Below are positions 46,770 to 58,600 of a DNA stretch of 64,000 nucleotides, piece by piece. Positions within the stretch are counted from its first letter, which is position 1. Each line of letters opens with the position of its first letter. The notes below the pieces were generated by a model. It saw nothing but the letters and a program-made list of their open reading frames with translations. It ran no database searches and had not been told where the DNA came from. The stretch is from Abelmoschus esculentus (taxonomy: Eukaryota > Streptophyta > Magnoliopsida > Malvales > Malvaceae). Where the stretch lies: contig JAUCBN010000025.1 of assembly GCA_035048815.1 (NCBI GenBank), forward strand, positions 15,152,501-15,216,500, given 5' to 3'. Both the position numbers and the translations under genes were made by a program.

Positions 46770-47947
46770 TTCTCAACTGCTCTGCTAAATTTGATCGCGT
46801 TATCATCGCTTCCTTTCTTCTTTCCCTGACTATAGGCCTTCCGTTTTGTTGGTGTTTGGGGGAGTTCAAAATTCGTTAAAAATTAGGCCACGGTTCGTCG
46901 CGTCGGCGTTCCGTAGCCCTTTCTATTTTACTGAAAAATTATATTACGAATCGTTTACGCAAATATCATTGATTGATTTGTACATTAAAATTCAGTCATT
47001 TAATTTTGTTGTCTTTTATTTTTTAACAAATAAATCTTAAATTTTTATATTATGTAAATAAAGAATAAGTAGTTACAAACAAAAAATAATTATAAATAGG
47101 TTAATAATATAATAAAATAAATAAATAATTAAATTTTAATGAATGAATCTACAAATGACGTGGAAAGGATCCACGATATAATTTCTTTTATTTTTTTCTC
47201 TTTCACTCTAAAATATTAAAAATACTGATGAATTTTAAATGGATAAACTATAATTAAGATTCTCAATTACGGTTAAAATTATATTTGGGTCACTTTTTAT
47301 ATTTAAATATTATTTATATATATCAATTTTAAGTAATGATTCTAAATGAAGTAGTTTAACATTAATAAAGGTACACAAGTGATTTGAAAGAATTATGAAA
47401 TTAATATATTTTTTAAAATATAAAGAGTGAAACAAATAAAATTTTATCTATAATTAAATAATTTAAATAAAACTTTTAATATATAAATAATTCAAATATA
47501 ATCATACCTATAAATAAATGATTTTAGTGCAATTTATCCATTTAAAAAATAAAAAATTAGAAGCAGAACCGGCTTATTTAATGGGTTTTCGATTAGACTG
47601 AGTACGACCCATGAGGCGTATAGCTAACTGGGCTATGTATTTGGTATTGGCCATTCATATTTTAGGTTGTTATTTTCCGATAAGTTTCAAAAATTAATCA
47701 AAAAATGCTTAAAATTTTATGAAAATAATATTTTTTGATTAATTTAAATAAATTTCAAAATTTATTATCTTTTAATTTTAAATTATATCGGTATACCGTG
47801 AACTTTTTTTTTAATAGAATTGATGGTTCTAAAATATCTTAGATTTTAAGTTAATATTTAATTTTAAATTGTTTCAATTAAGTCAAATTATTTTATTACT
47901 ATATTTATTTGTTTGTACATTATGTACTCACTCAAATCAAACACACA
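46770..47947. other. AT-rich intergenic sequence, nothing recognised
   Basis: No gene, long A/T runs. The 64-codon ORF at 46846-47040 has no motif. Confidence 0.6.
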
Positions 47948-47956
47948 AAAAATTAA

Positions 47957-48744
47957 GGTATAAAGATAATTTTAACCCTTAACGTTTATAATTTTTATTG
48001 TTTTGGCCCTTATTCTTATTTTAGGATAAATTTAGCCCTTAACTTATATCTTTTTAACAAATAACTTATTTTTTAACTACCATGATAATTGGACCGTTAA
48101 AAACCTAACAATGATGACATGTTATATGCATATGAATATATGATAATATATTTTAAATAACATGACATCTAACCTATGAAATATATATATATATATATGA
48201 AATATAATTTTATTCTAATATAAAACATACAACAATTAAAATTCAAATAAAATATTAAAAAAATTAATCAATTCTAAAATAAAATATAACTAGACATTCT
48301 TAATCCTAATTACGATAGAATCAAAATCATACCTTAAAAATTAATTAATTTCAAACTGTGTTCATATTTTTTTTTTAAGATAAGACTTTAATTCTTTCGT
48401 AGTTAAGATTGAGAATTTTTAGTAGTATTTTATTTTAGAGTTAATTAGTTTTTAATATTTTATTTGAATTTTAATTGTTTTATATTTTATATTAGAATAA
48501 AATTATATTTCATATATATATTATATGTATTTCATAGGTTAGATGTTATTTCATTTAAAATATATTATCATATGCCTATGACATGTCATCATTGTTAGAT
48601 TTTTAACGGTCAGTTATCAAGGTAGTTAAAATATAAGCTATTTGTTAAAAAGATATAGGTTAAGAGTTAAATTTATCCCAAAATAAAAATAGGATCAAAA
48701 CGATAAAAGTTATAAACGTTAAGTGTTAAAATTATCGTTATGCC
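47957..48744. mobile_element. Foldback element (788 bp) with 9-bp target duplication
   Basis: Two diverged inverted arms of about 370 bp: left GGTATAAAGATAATTTTAAC, right reversed GGCATAACGATAATTTTAAC. The flanking 9-mers AAAAATTAA (47948-47956 and 48745-48753) are identical, pointing to Mutator-type transposition. Non-coding. The arm sequence differs from the element at 23697-24208. Confidence 0.82.
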
Positions 48745-48929
48745 AAAAATTAAATTATACTCCACCTATTATTTTTATTTTTTATGGGTTTTACTAAAAA
48801 AATCTTAAAGGTATGACCTCCAAACCGTCCACCTGTCACAGGCGCATTTGCCAACCCATATTAACGACGGAATTTAAAAAGTGAGATCAACGTACAACGA
48901 AGCCAACCGGCCCCACTATTCATTCATTC

Positions 48930-49274
48930 CACGTGCCCCACCACAGAAATCTAACAGTCCAATATCTCGAAGCCTCCTTCGCCTTCTTCGGTAAGAAATG
49001 ACACGTGGACCAACATCCTATCTGTCTGGGCCCCTGTACCGACCTCTCACGCTTAACCGTATTTAAAATTGGCTCAATAGAAATTTAATCATTCAATAAT
49101 TTTAATATTATTATTTTCATTTTTATTTTTTATTTATATAATAATTTTAAATATATTTTTTAAAATAAGTAAATAATGGTAATATCACCAATATACGATG
49201 TTATTAAATTAAATCTATTTTAAAGGCATTGTTTTCTTAAATAATCCCTGCCATCTACGTTCTTCTTCCACGTG
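48930..49274 (+). promoter_or_regulatory. Dehydrin promoter: three CACGTG boxes and one DRE/CRT core
   Basis: CACGTG at 48930-48935, 49002-49007 (within ACACGTGGAC) and 49269-49274 (within CCACGTGTC, an ABRE-type context), and ACCGAC at 49038-49043, a DRE/CRT core bound by DREB/CBF factors. They lie about 500-850 bp upstream of the dehydrin start, consistent with ABA, drought and cold induction known for such genes. Confidence 0.6.
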
Positions 49275-49642
49275 TCATCGATTCGATTGGTTGCGTTCTC
49301 GCATGAGTTGTGGTACAGACTACAGAGTGTTTTCTTTTTCTTTCTTCCTTTTGACTGTTCATTTCCACCAGCGCTGGCTTGTAATCCACGCTTACACTCG
49401 CTGCCATTAGTCGGCACATGTGCTCAAAGGACAGATGTCCAACAACATAAAGCGAGTACGAAACAATCAATAATATTTAGAGAGTATACTGTTTTCGACC
49501 TTTATTTCCCGCTTAGAATAATGCAAACGTCGGTTACATGAGTGGCTCTCGATTGGCTAGCCCCGTTAGCTTCCGTTAAATTTTTGACGTTTCCTTTTTT
49601 AATCGTGTCAGAACCGCGTTGTGATGACGAGGCTTTGGCTGC

Positions 49643-49649
49643 TATAAAA
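49643..49649 (+). promoter_or_regulatory. TATA box of the dehydrin gene
   Basis: TATAAAA, 126-132 bp upstream of the dehydrin ATG. Confidence 0.7.
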
Positions 49650-49774
49650 CACTAGTTTCTCGTTTCTCAAAATCATCCAATCAGTACTCAGTAGCCAACT
49701 CTAAAGAAGCGAGAAGTGCAACACTAGCCATCTTTAATCCTATTTGTTGTTCGTGCTTGGTGATATAGAGAGAA

Positions 49775-50473
49775 ATGGCCGAGGAGCATACCGACAAGGC
49801 CCCTGAGGTCGAGAGCAGCGCTGCCGGTGAAGAAGCTGTGGAGTCCAAGGACCGAGGGTTGTTTGATTTCTTGGGGAAGAAAGAAGAGGAGAAGCCTCAA
49901 GAGGAGGCGCTCGTAACTGAGTTTGACAAGGTTAAGATTGAAGAATCAAAGGCGGAGGAAGAAGGAGAGGAGAAGAAGAAGCATGGTCTCCTGGAAAAGC
50001 TTCACCGATCAGATAGCAGCTCTAGCTCTGTAAGAACGTTAATTTCGCTTTCTTCTGGTGTTTACTGGATCTCCAAATTTTCACTTTTCGGTTATGCTTT
50101 AATAATCCTAACGTGTTATCTTTTTGTCTGAAACGTGCAGTCCAGCGACGAGGAAGAAGGAGAAGATGGAGAGAAGAAAAAGAAAAAGAAGGAAAAGAAG
50201 GGTCTGAAGGAAAAGAAAGAAGAGGACACAGAAGTCCCAGTTGAGACTCCTGAAAAGAAAGGTTTCCTTGAGAAGATCAAAGAGAAACTCCCCGGACAAC
50301 ATAAGAAAGCTGAAGAGGTGAGCAGCCCACCTCCACCTCCAGCACCAGCATCGGCCGAGTCCCCCCATGAAGGCGACGCAAAGGAAAAGAAGGGTATTTT
50401 GGAGAAAATCAAGGAAAAGCTTCCTGGTTATCACTCCAAAACTGATGAAGAGAAAGAAAAGGAGAATGCTTGA
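49775..50473 (+). CDS. Acidic SK2-type dehydrin (ERD10/COR47-like)
   Basis: Two exons, 49775-50029 and 50141-50473, with a GT...AG intron of 111 bp, phase 0, inside the serine tract; an intron at this place is usual for SK dehydrins. The product is 195 aa, intrinsically disordered and rich in Glu and Lys. Order: F-segment DRGLFDFLGKK (about 27-37), S-segment LHRSDSSSSS plus SSDEEEGEDGEKK (about 75-98), then two K-segments EKKGFLEKIKEKLPG and EKKGILEKIKEKLPG with a Pro-rich PPPPPAPASA linker between. The K-segments form amphipathic helices on membranes and proteins during dehydration and cold; the S-segment is phosphorylated in known cases. No lesion. Minus-strand ORFs over it are shadows. Confidence 0.96.
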
Positions 50474-51400
50474 ATTTCTAGTTAAAAGAAAAAATGGTGA
50501 TGGAATTGTGTGTTTCTTAAATTGTTGAAATTGTCTGGTTTTCGTTTTCTGGTTTGTATTTCTATATTTTTCACCAATTTCTCTTTTTTTCTTGCTTTTA
50601 GTACAATTCATAAAGAAAGAAAAACAAATGTTTGTATTGATCCGTATGTAAGAAAGAACATGGAGTATTATTACCTTCAATATTTTGTGATTTGAACTGT
50701 ATTTAATGGATCGGTTTGTTGCTTTATCGTTATCTTTTCTAGTCCCACTTGGTTTTGCTTTTTTATTCTAAATGAATTATGATCATTGTTTTGTTAGATA
50801 AACTTTAGCCATGATGGGATACTCTCATATTGTCACATCTTGCTTCTATGAACGAGACATTGATTAAAATTAAATATATTTAATTTATTGATGTTTTGAT
50901 TTTACATTCTCACACATTCAGTATAATATTATAGTTGATAATTTATATAAATGATTATTAAATTTTTAAGATAAATTTATTTTAATTGTATTATTAAAAT
51001 ATTCAATAAGATCATTTAATTTTTAATTCATAATTGATAATATCACATTCAATAAAATCACCCAACTTTTAGTTTGAATTTGATATGATTTCTATCGTTA
51101 CAATCAGTTAAAATTTACAGTTAAACTATATTTTTTTAATAAAAAATAAAAAATTACAATAATTATCACTTAATTTTTTTTACATCCTATTTTAGTCATT
51201 AAAATTTAAATTTTTATAATTTAAAAACTTAACTTTTTGAATTGTTGATATATTTTCTATTATTTGGGTGTTTGACAATATTCTCCGCTTTAGTGGACAA
51301 CTATGAATGAAAACTGAAGCCACTAAGAATTTTATTTTTACAGGGTTTTAATCTCGATAGTCTAAAATTTTTTATAGAGAAAATCATGAATCGGTGGGGT
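50474..51400. other. Dehydrin 3' flank and AT-rich spacer
   Basis: 3' UTR followed by A/T-rich sequence with no gene or repeat boundary recognised. Confidence 0.6.
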
Positions 51401-51931
51401 TAGAGGTGAGTATTCGATCGAGTCGAGTCAAAAAATTTCGAGTTATTCGAGTTTACGAGTCATATTTTACAACTCAAACTTTATTTAAAATTTTTTCGGT
51501 TCAAGTCGAGTTTAAGAAATTTGAGTCGAGTCAAATTTTCGAGTTCCTATATATATTTAATTGTAATTATTTCTCATGTTATAGTATGATTTGATTCTAA
51601 TTTAAACGACTTTATCTAATCATATAAGATATATATATATATGTATATTTTTTCATATATAGCAATATTTCTTTATATTTTTATATATCAATGTATATAT
51701 ATCATAAAAAATTGAGAGATTCATCTCAAACTTAAAAATTAATCATTTAATTACTTAAAATTTCGAGTTATTCGAATTATTCGAATTTTTATTTTACAAC
51801 TCAAACTTTATTTGAAATTTTTTCGAGTCGAGTCTACGAAATTTTGAGTCGAGTCAAAACGAATCGAGTATTTTCGCCTCGAGTCGAATTGAGTTATTCG
51901 GTTTTTTCGAGTCGAGTTTTGCTCACCCCTA
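51401..51931. mobile_element. hAT-like non-autonomous element with GAGTCGAGT repeats (531 bp)
   Basis: It starts TAGAGGTGAGTATTCGATCG; the right end reversed is TAGGGGTGAGCAAAACTCGA. The subterminal regions carry many GAGTCGAGT/TCGAGTTATTCGA words in both orientations. The flanking 8-mers GGTGGGGT and AATGGGAT match at 5 of 8 (all differences G/A), so the target duplication is decayed. Confidence 0.6.
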
Positions 51932-53979
51932 AATGGGATTGTAGAATTAAATTTGTTTCAACGTTTGGCAAGGATATTAAACAACACCACTTCTATCAAA
52001 AGTGGTTATTTTTACTTGAGCAATTTTCATATCACTTGAGAAAAATATCAGTTTGGATTTTGTTTATATCTATTTTCTGTCTATTATATAAGCACAAACT
52101 TAGAAAGGTGGCTGATGAAGCATTATATAAGAAGCAAAAGAATTCTTAATCATGGAAGGATCTCAAGTATCTAATTATTATTTTGAGACAAGCTTTATGT
52201 TAAATCCTAGGAGTGATTTCAATTTATGTTATAATCTTAATGAATCTTTGAGGTCAAAGATTCCTTTTTAAGGAAGAAATATTGTAAGTAAATAAAATAA
52301 AGAGAGAGAAAATGCAACCGTTTTATAAAATGATAGATAATTAATGAGACTATGTGTCTTGACTGTGAATAGAATCAAGAACGTCATCATTTTAGGAGTT
52401 ATGATTATATATTATATTTTTAATTCTAATCTCCCTCTGCTCTTCTTCTCTTATCCGTTTAATTCTTCGTTTATATTTTTGTACTGTTATATCAACCCGT
52501 TAGCTCCGGACGTATTCCATTTAGTTTTCGTTGATTAAACCAAAATTTTCAGTCCCATGCGAATTTTTACTATTCCATTTCTACTTCTACACACCAGTTT
52601 GGTTCGTGCTTTTGATTCCCTTCTTCTATATCATTGGATTTTGTCTTTCTCTTTTGGTCCTGTCGTTTATGAGATTTGATTTCTCATGATAATTATTTTT
52701 GTTAGTTCATGTTAATCTTATTTCTTCGATACGCTGATTGTTGTGTACTTGTTCATTCTTGATGTTAACATCGATTCTGATTTATTGCATTTGACATAAG
52801 CCTTATTTTCTCCTTTCTATTCAAAAACAATTGAATCAATGTTGGTTCTTATATTAATTGTAAAAACATATACCTTAAAATCATAGGGAACTTGTCTTTT
52901 CTTAACCATTGCAAAATAAATGCTTTATAAGTAGTAATGCATTTGTTTGAGGTAAAATATATTTCTCATCCTAAAAGGGATGGTTGATGGGTGTTACAAA
53001 GTTAGATGTAATACAGATGCAGTCCTTAGAGCATTTAAATTGAAGGGAGATTATAATTTTGTTCTATCCAAATTTGTTAATTTTTTAGGATGGTAGGTAA
53101 CTAATGTTTAATTATTGTTTATTTGATGATAGATGATAAAGTAGATAAAGAACCATCTAGCCTCATCGGTTAAAGAAACGATTATTATTCTTAGAGGTTA
53201 CGGGTTCGAGCACCAGTACTGTCAACGCAGTGGTTGAATGATCAATGTTCAATGGTTGAGAGTATATATTCTAGAACAGATACTACTGTTAGGGGTGAGC
53301 ATTCGAGCGAGTCTTGACCGGACAGTGGTTAAATGATCAATGTTCAATGGTTGAGAGTATATATTTTAGAACAGATACTACTGTAATCACTGCATACAAT
53401 CAAAAACTTCTTTTTCCCTTGAATACTCTTGCTATTCATTTAATATTTGTGGTTAATAGTCATATCATATATTTTTATCCTGTGGCCTATGCAACCCAAA
53501 ACCATATCATATTTTCCAAATGATCACAAATTTATCAAATAACATCTAAGTATCAACTATATTATTTCCTATTCACTTCATGTGTATTGACACAAACATT
53601 GAAAAAACCACTCATTCAAATATTGGATAATGAACCTTGATGATAGGCAATGCCTTGTATTTAAAGTGAGATTTGGTAGCTAGTCTGTAATTATAGATAT
53701 TAAAAAGGGAAATAAAGACCCTCTCTTGTCTGTATCTCCCAATGATATAGTGATCACAACATTAAGTTCAAGTTTCCTACTCTGTGGTTCACTTTATGGC
53801 TCAAATCCTTTACTTAGTTTTGATGTTGAGGATGGAGACACGTTGCACTTAATTAAAAGGCAATCAGCCTAATCACATCCTTCATCTGAAACAAGTTCAG
53901 AAGAGACGAATAGAAATAACAGTAATAGAGGTATTGGTATCTACATTGGTGCATGTCTGGCCTCGGAATTTAAGAGTGT
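51932..53979. other. Intergenic sequence with a direct duplication around a hAT end
   Basis: No gene was recognised; short ORFs (51844-52149, 52344-52538) have no motif. Around 53160-53225 a tRNA-like stretch with a B-box-like GGTTCGAGCAC may be a SINE trace. At 53230-53385 a ~60-bp phrase is duplicated (see the separate entry). Confidence 0.5.
53230..53385. repeat. 60-bp direct duplication flanking a 34-bp hAT-end fragment
   Basis: AGTGGTTGAATGATCAATG... to ...ACAGATACTACTGT at about 53230-53289, and again at 53324-53384 with 2-3 changes. Between them lies TAGGGGTGAGCATTCGAGCG and 14 more bases, the end of a hAT element of the 51401-51931 type. Confidence 0.75.
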
Positions 53980-54514
53980 TGGAAAAATGGTATGGTACAT
54001 GGACATTTGAGTTTAAATTTGAGTGGGTTCCATTCCTAAAATTAATTAGGACTATGTGTATTATTAATCTACAACAAGAGTAGATTAAATTTGTATATTT
54101 ACATGCTCAAAATATTTAATGGGTGAATGAGAAATTGTTGCTCAATGTAACACCCATGATGTTGGAAAAATAAAATGAAAAGTAGAATATCCCACATTTG
54201 TTGGGAACTTAGATTTGGAAAGCTTTATATACAAAAGCTCTTCATGTTATTATTGGAAATAAGTCAAAGGCTTGGACTAGACATCATAGTTGTGCCTAGC
54301 CCATGGCTAGGCATTTTAGGCTAGCATTAATTGACTTTTATGGAGTTGCAGACCCTTCAGCTGGTTGTAACCTCCAATTTATTTGGATTAATTCTCTGAT
54401 AAATACCATTTTAATTTCTGGGAGTTGTAACTCTTCAGGAATTGTTAATTACAGATTAATTCTGTAATTAAACATGTCCCCTGCATGAACACTATAAAAG
54501 GAGACCCTTTGTTC
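53980..54514 (+). repeat. LTR-like promoter and leader region of the unrecognised spliced unit
   Basis: It starts like a plant LTR (TGTTGGAAAAAT near 53980 and again near 54159), followed by a 'atcccacattt' phrase. A TATA box (ACTATAAAAGG) lies near 54491, about 25 bp upstream of the tandem duplication. No second LTR or primer site was found, so the LTR nature is an inference. Confidence 0.45.
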
Positions 54515-55695
54515 ATAGCCAGATAGTGTTTTGCTTCTGTAAAGTTCGTTGTTGCAGTAAGGTAGCGTTGCTCTCCTTATTGTATTCTACCGTTGTATCC
54601 TGGGAGACAGACGTTCCATAGTAACTCCAACACCGGGAGGGGACGAATTTGTTTTAAGGACACTGTGATAGCACAGGCCTCGGTTAAAGTTTCAGATTTT
54701 TTTTCTTTACGTTTCTAATTTATATGTTTTATTTCTATTTCGTTCACAGAATTGTGTTTAACATATTAATAACTTGCTTTGTTTTGTGGTAACGAAGAGC
54801 ATTTTTCTTAAAGCTGCAGCTACCTAAAGCTAATTGAAAAAATATTGACAGGTAATGATGCTAGTACAGGCATTCCTCCTAATTGCGTTGGGCAGATCTT
54901 GCACGATGTGGTTCTTCGAACCTTCAATGTTAAAGATCAAGGTGATGACCTTATTCCAGAACTTACTAGGGTAAGTACTTTTCTTTTTATTTGTTAAGCA
55001 TCTCAATTCAGGTCCAAGTCTGTTTCATAAAATGAGTTCAGTAATTGACATGCGAAATTCGCGAATCTTATTTCATTTTTTGTTCATATTTCAAAACACT
55101 GAAAAAAAACCCACAAATATCCTATAGCCAGATAGTGTTTTGCTTCTGTAAAGTTCGTTGTTGCAGTAAGGTAGCGTTGCTCTCCTTATTGTATTCTACC
55201 GTTGTATCCTGGGAGACAGACGTTCCATAGTAACTCCAGCACCGGGAGGGGACGAATTTGTTTTAAGGACACTGTGATAGCACAGGCCTCGGTTAAAGTT
55301 TCAGATTTTTTTTTCTTTACGTTTCTAATTTATATGTTTTATTTCTATTTCGTTCACAGAATTGTGTTTAACATATTAATAACTTGCTTTGTTTTGTGGT
55401 AACGAAGAGCATTTTTCTTAAAGTTGCAGCTACCTAAAGCTAATTGAAAAAGTATTGACAGGTAATGATGCTAGTACAGGCATTCCTCCTAATTGCGTTG
55501 GGCAGATCTTGCACGATGTGGTTCTTCGAACCTTCAATGTTAAAGATCAAGGTGATGACCTTATTCCAGAACTTACTAGGGTAAGTACTTTTCTTTTTAT
55601 TTGTTAAGCATCTCAATTCAGATCCAAGTCTGTTTCATAAAATGAGTTCAGTAATTGACATGCGAAATTCGCGAATCTTATTTCATTTTTTGTTA
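54515..55695 (+). repeat. Recent tandem duplication, two 572-bp copies (period 609)
   Basis: Copy 1 is 54515-55086 and copy 2 is 55124-55695, separated by 37 bp of filler. They differ at only a handful of positions by eye. Each copy contains a leader, a pyrimidine tract and one putative exon with intact splice signals (TTGACAG|GT and AGG|GTAAGT). The TATA box upstream is not duplicated. Confidence 0.9.
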
Positions 55696-58600
55696 CTCAT
55701 AGGTAGTTTTAAACACTTTTGGAGTTGGAAGCCAACCTAATGCTACTAGTACCACTATGCACTCTTCAACCTCTGTTAGTAAAGCTTGATTTCAACTTTT
55801 GTTATCTTGCTTTTGACTTCTGTTGGATTAGGAAATACATTATTATTACCTTTCATTTGGAGAATATTAGTATTCTTAAAATATTTTGTTTTTAATACTA
55901 TTAACTCTTACGTACATGTCAATGATTCAAATGTTATATGAGGAAAACTCAACAAGAATGTAATGATGTTATTGAGTTTATGAAAATATTGATAATATTT
56001 TTGGTTTCTAAAGTGGATAATCATGTAGAGTGTTCCTCAAGGAAACTCAAATAAGAGTATATTTTTTAAATATATGCTCTCTTTCAGGCTCCTCAAGAAA
56101 ACTCAACTGATGGAATGCTTGGTGGTGAGAATCAAGAAGGAATTCAAATTCTATTTCCACAATCATTTCAAGTTGCTCTTGAATTCATTCTAAATCCTAT
56201 TAATGTTACACCTACACATGTTTCTTCACTTAATACGGTTGTATAAATGAGCTATTCTTTTTTGGCAGATTATACTATAGTTCTTATCTAATTTCATTGT
56301 TTTATTTTCCCCAACCAATTCAAGATTCTTTAAATACTCTCTTAGATTTTATGGACCACATGGAAGCACATTCTCCAAATGGTGATATCTGAAAAGGCAT
56401 TATTACACACAAATTTGTTTGAAAATAGTTGTAATAAATGACTGTTGCAGCATCATATAGGTTGCCAGCCACATATTGTTGAAATAAACTTAAATGATTT
56501 ATTTAGTGAGTCATAAAATTTAAGAGTTAATATGGAGTTACAAAGTTGAAGTGTCAAAAGTTAATATGATAGTTATGGAGTTTAATATAGGAGTTATAGG
56601 AGTTATAAAAGTTATGATTTTTATTAGGTTTTATTATGTAATAATGCCTAGTGTCTATATAAAGGCATTGTCTATTGAGTGTGGTGAGTGTGAGTGACTA
56701 TGGTGAGTGTGAAAGAAAATAGAAGAGATTCAAAGGAATAAAAGAAAAATATTTCAAAATAGTATTGCATTTGTCAATTGCTCGAGCAATTTTCATTGTC
56801 GGGGCAATTTCATTTTGTGGGCAATTTTTATTCTTGGGCAATTTCATTCGAACTCTATTTGATTTAGAGTCTTCAAATTGGTATCAGAGCTAATGGCGAA
56901 TGTGATGGGTCAAATGTCACTACCACGTCTAACAAAAGCAAATTACGAAAATTGGAGCATTCAAATGAAAGCTCTTTTTGGATCTCAAGATGCATGGGAA
57001 GTTGTCGAAGAAAGGTTCGAAGAACCAACAACTAGCGGGATATACGGCGGCTCAAACCAAAGCGTTGAAAGAGGCGCGATCGAAGGACAATGCGGCGTTA
57101 TACATGATGTTTAGAGCCGTTGACGAATCAAGCTTTGAGAAGATTTCTGGGGCAACTACTTCAAAAGAAGCGTAAGACACTTTAAAAAAGGTGTTCAAAG
57201 GAGCCGACCGAGTAAAGCAAGTGCGTCTCCAAACTCTTCGTGGCGAGTTAGAGAGCATGAAGATGAAGGAATCGGAAAGTGTATCCGACTACATTGCCCG
57301 TGTATAAGCCGTGGAAAATTAACTCATTCATAATGGTGAAACGTTAACCGATGCACGAATTGTGGAAAAAATCTTAAGATCATTAACCGATAATTTTGAG
57401 AATATTGTGTGCGCGATAGAAGAGTCAAAAGACCTTGAAACTCTCACAGTTGATGAACTCACCGGTTCTCTTGAGGCACATGAACAACGTAAGAAGAAAA
57501 AGAAAGAGGAGACACTCGAGCAAGCACTTCAAACTAAGGCGTCAATCAAAGGCAAAAATGTATTTTATTCTCAAAATTTTCGAGGTCGAGGACATGGTCG
57601 TGAAGGTCGTGGAAATGGAAACAGTGGTCAAAGAGATAGTCATGAAGGATATTATAAGGAGAAGGGACAATCGAGCCAACCAAATTGGCGTGGAAGAGGA
57701 CGCAATCGAGGAAGAGGCGACATATCAAATTATTCCAACATCGAGTGTTAGAAGTGTTACAAGTATGGTCATTACGCGAAGGATTGTAACTCTGACAAAT
57801 GTCATAACAACAGAAAAGTGGAGCATTATGCAAAAGATTGTCGAGCCGATAAAAAGGTAGAAGAGACAACCAACATAGCCTTGGAAGATGAAGTGAATGA
57901 AGGCGTTCTCTTGATGGCTAAAAATGAAGTCAACAACGACAATGATATATGGTACCTCGACTCGGGCGCAAGCAACCATATGTGTGGTCACGAGTACTTA
58001 TTCAAAGAGATGTAAAAGATTGAAGGTAGACATGTGTCGTTTGGTGATGCATCAAAAGTAGAGGTCAAAGGCCGAGGTACAATTTGCTACTTACAAAAGA
58101 ATGACATGATAGGGTATATCCAAGATGTTTATTGCATTCCAGACGTTAAGACAAATATTTTGAGTATGGGGAAACTCATGGAGAAAAGATACTCAGTATT
58201 TTTGAAAGACCGAATATTACTCTTGAAGGATAAGCAAAGACGACTGATTGCCAGAGTTGAAATAGGCAAAAATCGGATGTACAAATTGAATTTGAGAAGT
58301 GTGCGAGAAAAATGTTTGCGAGTCGATGTAAAAGACAAGGCATCGCTATGACATCTTCGATTTAGTCACCTATATCATGGTGGTCTAAAGGAGTTAGCAA
58401 AGAAGAACATGATGCACGGATTGCCGAACATGGATTATGACAGCAAATTTTGTGAAGAATGTGTGATTGGCAAGCAAGCGAGGACATCGTTTCAGAAGAA
58501 GGCAGAATATCGAGCTAAACATCCACTCGAGTTAATTCATACAGACATATGTGGACCAATCACTCCGAAATATTTTAGCGGTAAAAGATATTTTTTTTCG

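Noticed and set aside
50108..50680. 190-codon minus-strand ORF over the dehydrin
   Set aside because: It is a shadow of the Glu/Lys-rich dehydrin frame; the Phe/Leu-rich translation is what antisense of GAA/AAG codons gives.
53156..53225. tRNA gene
   Set aside because: There is a B-box-like GGTTCGAGCAC and a weak A-box, but no cloverleaf can be drawn; at most a SINE trace.
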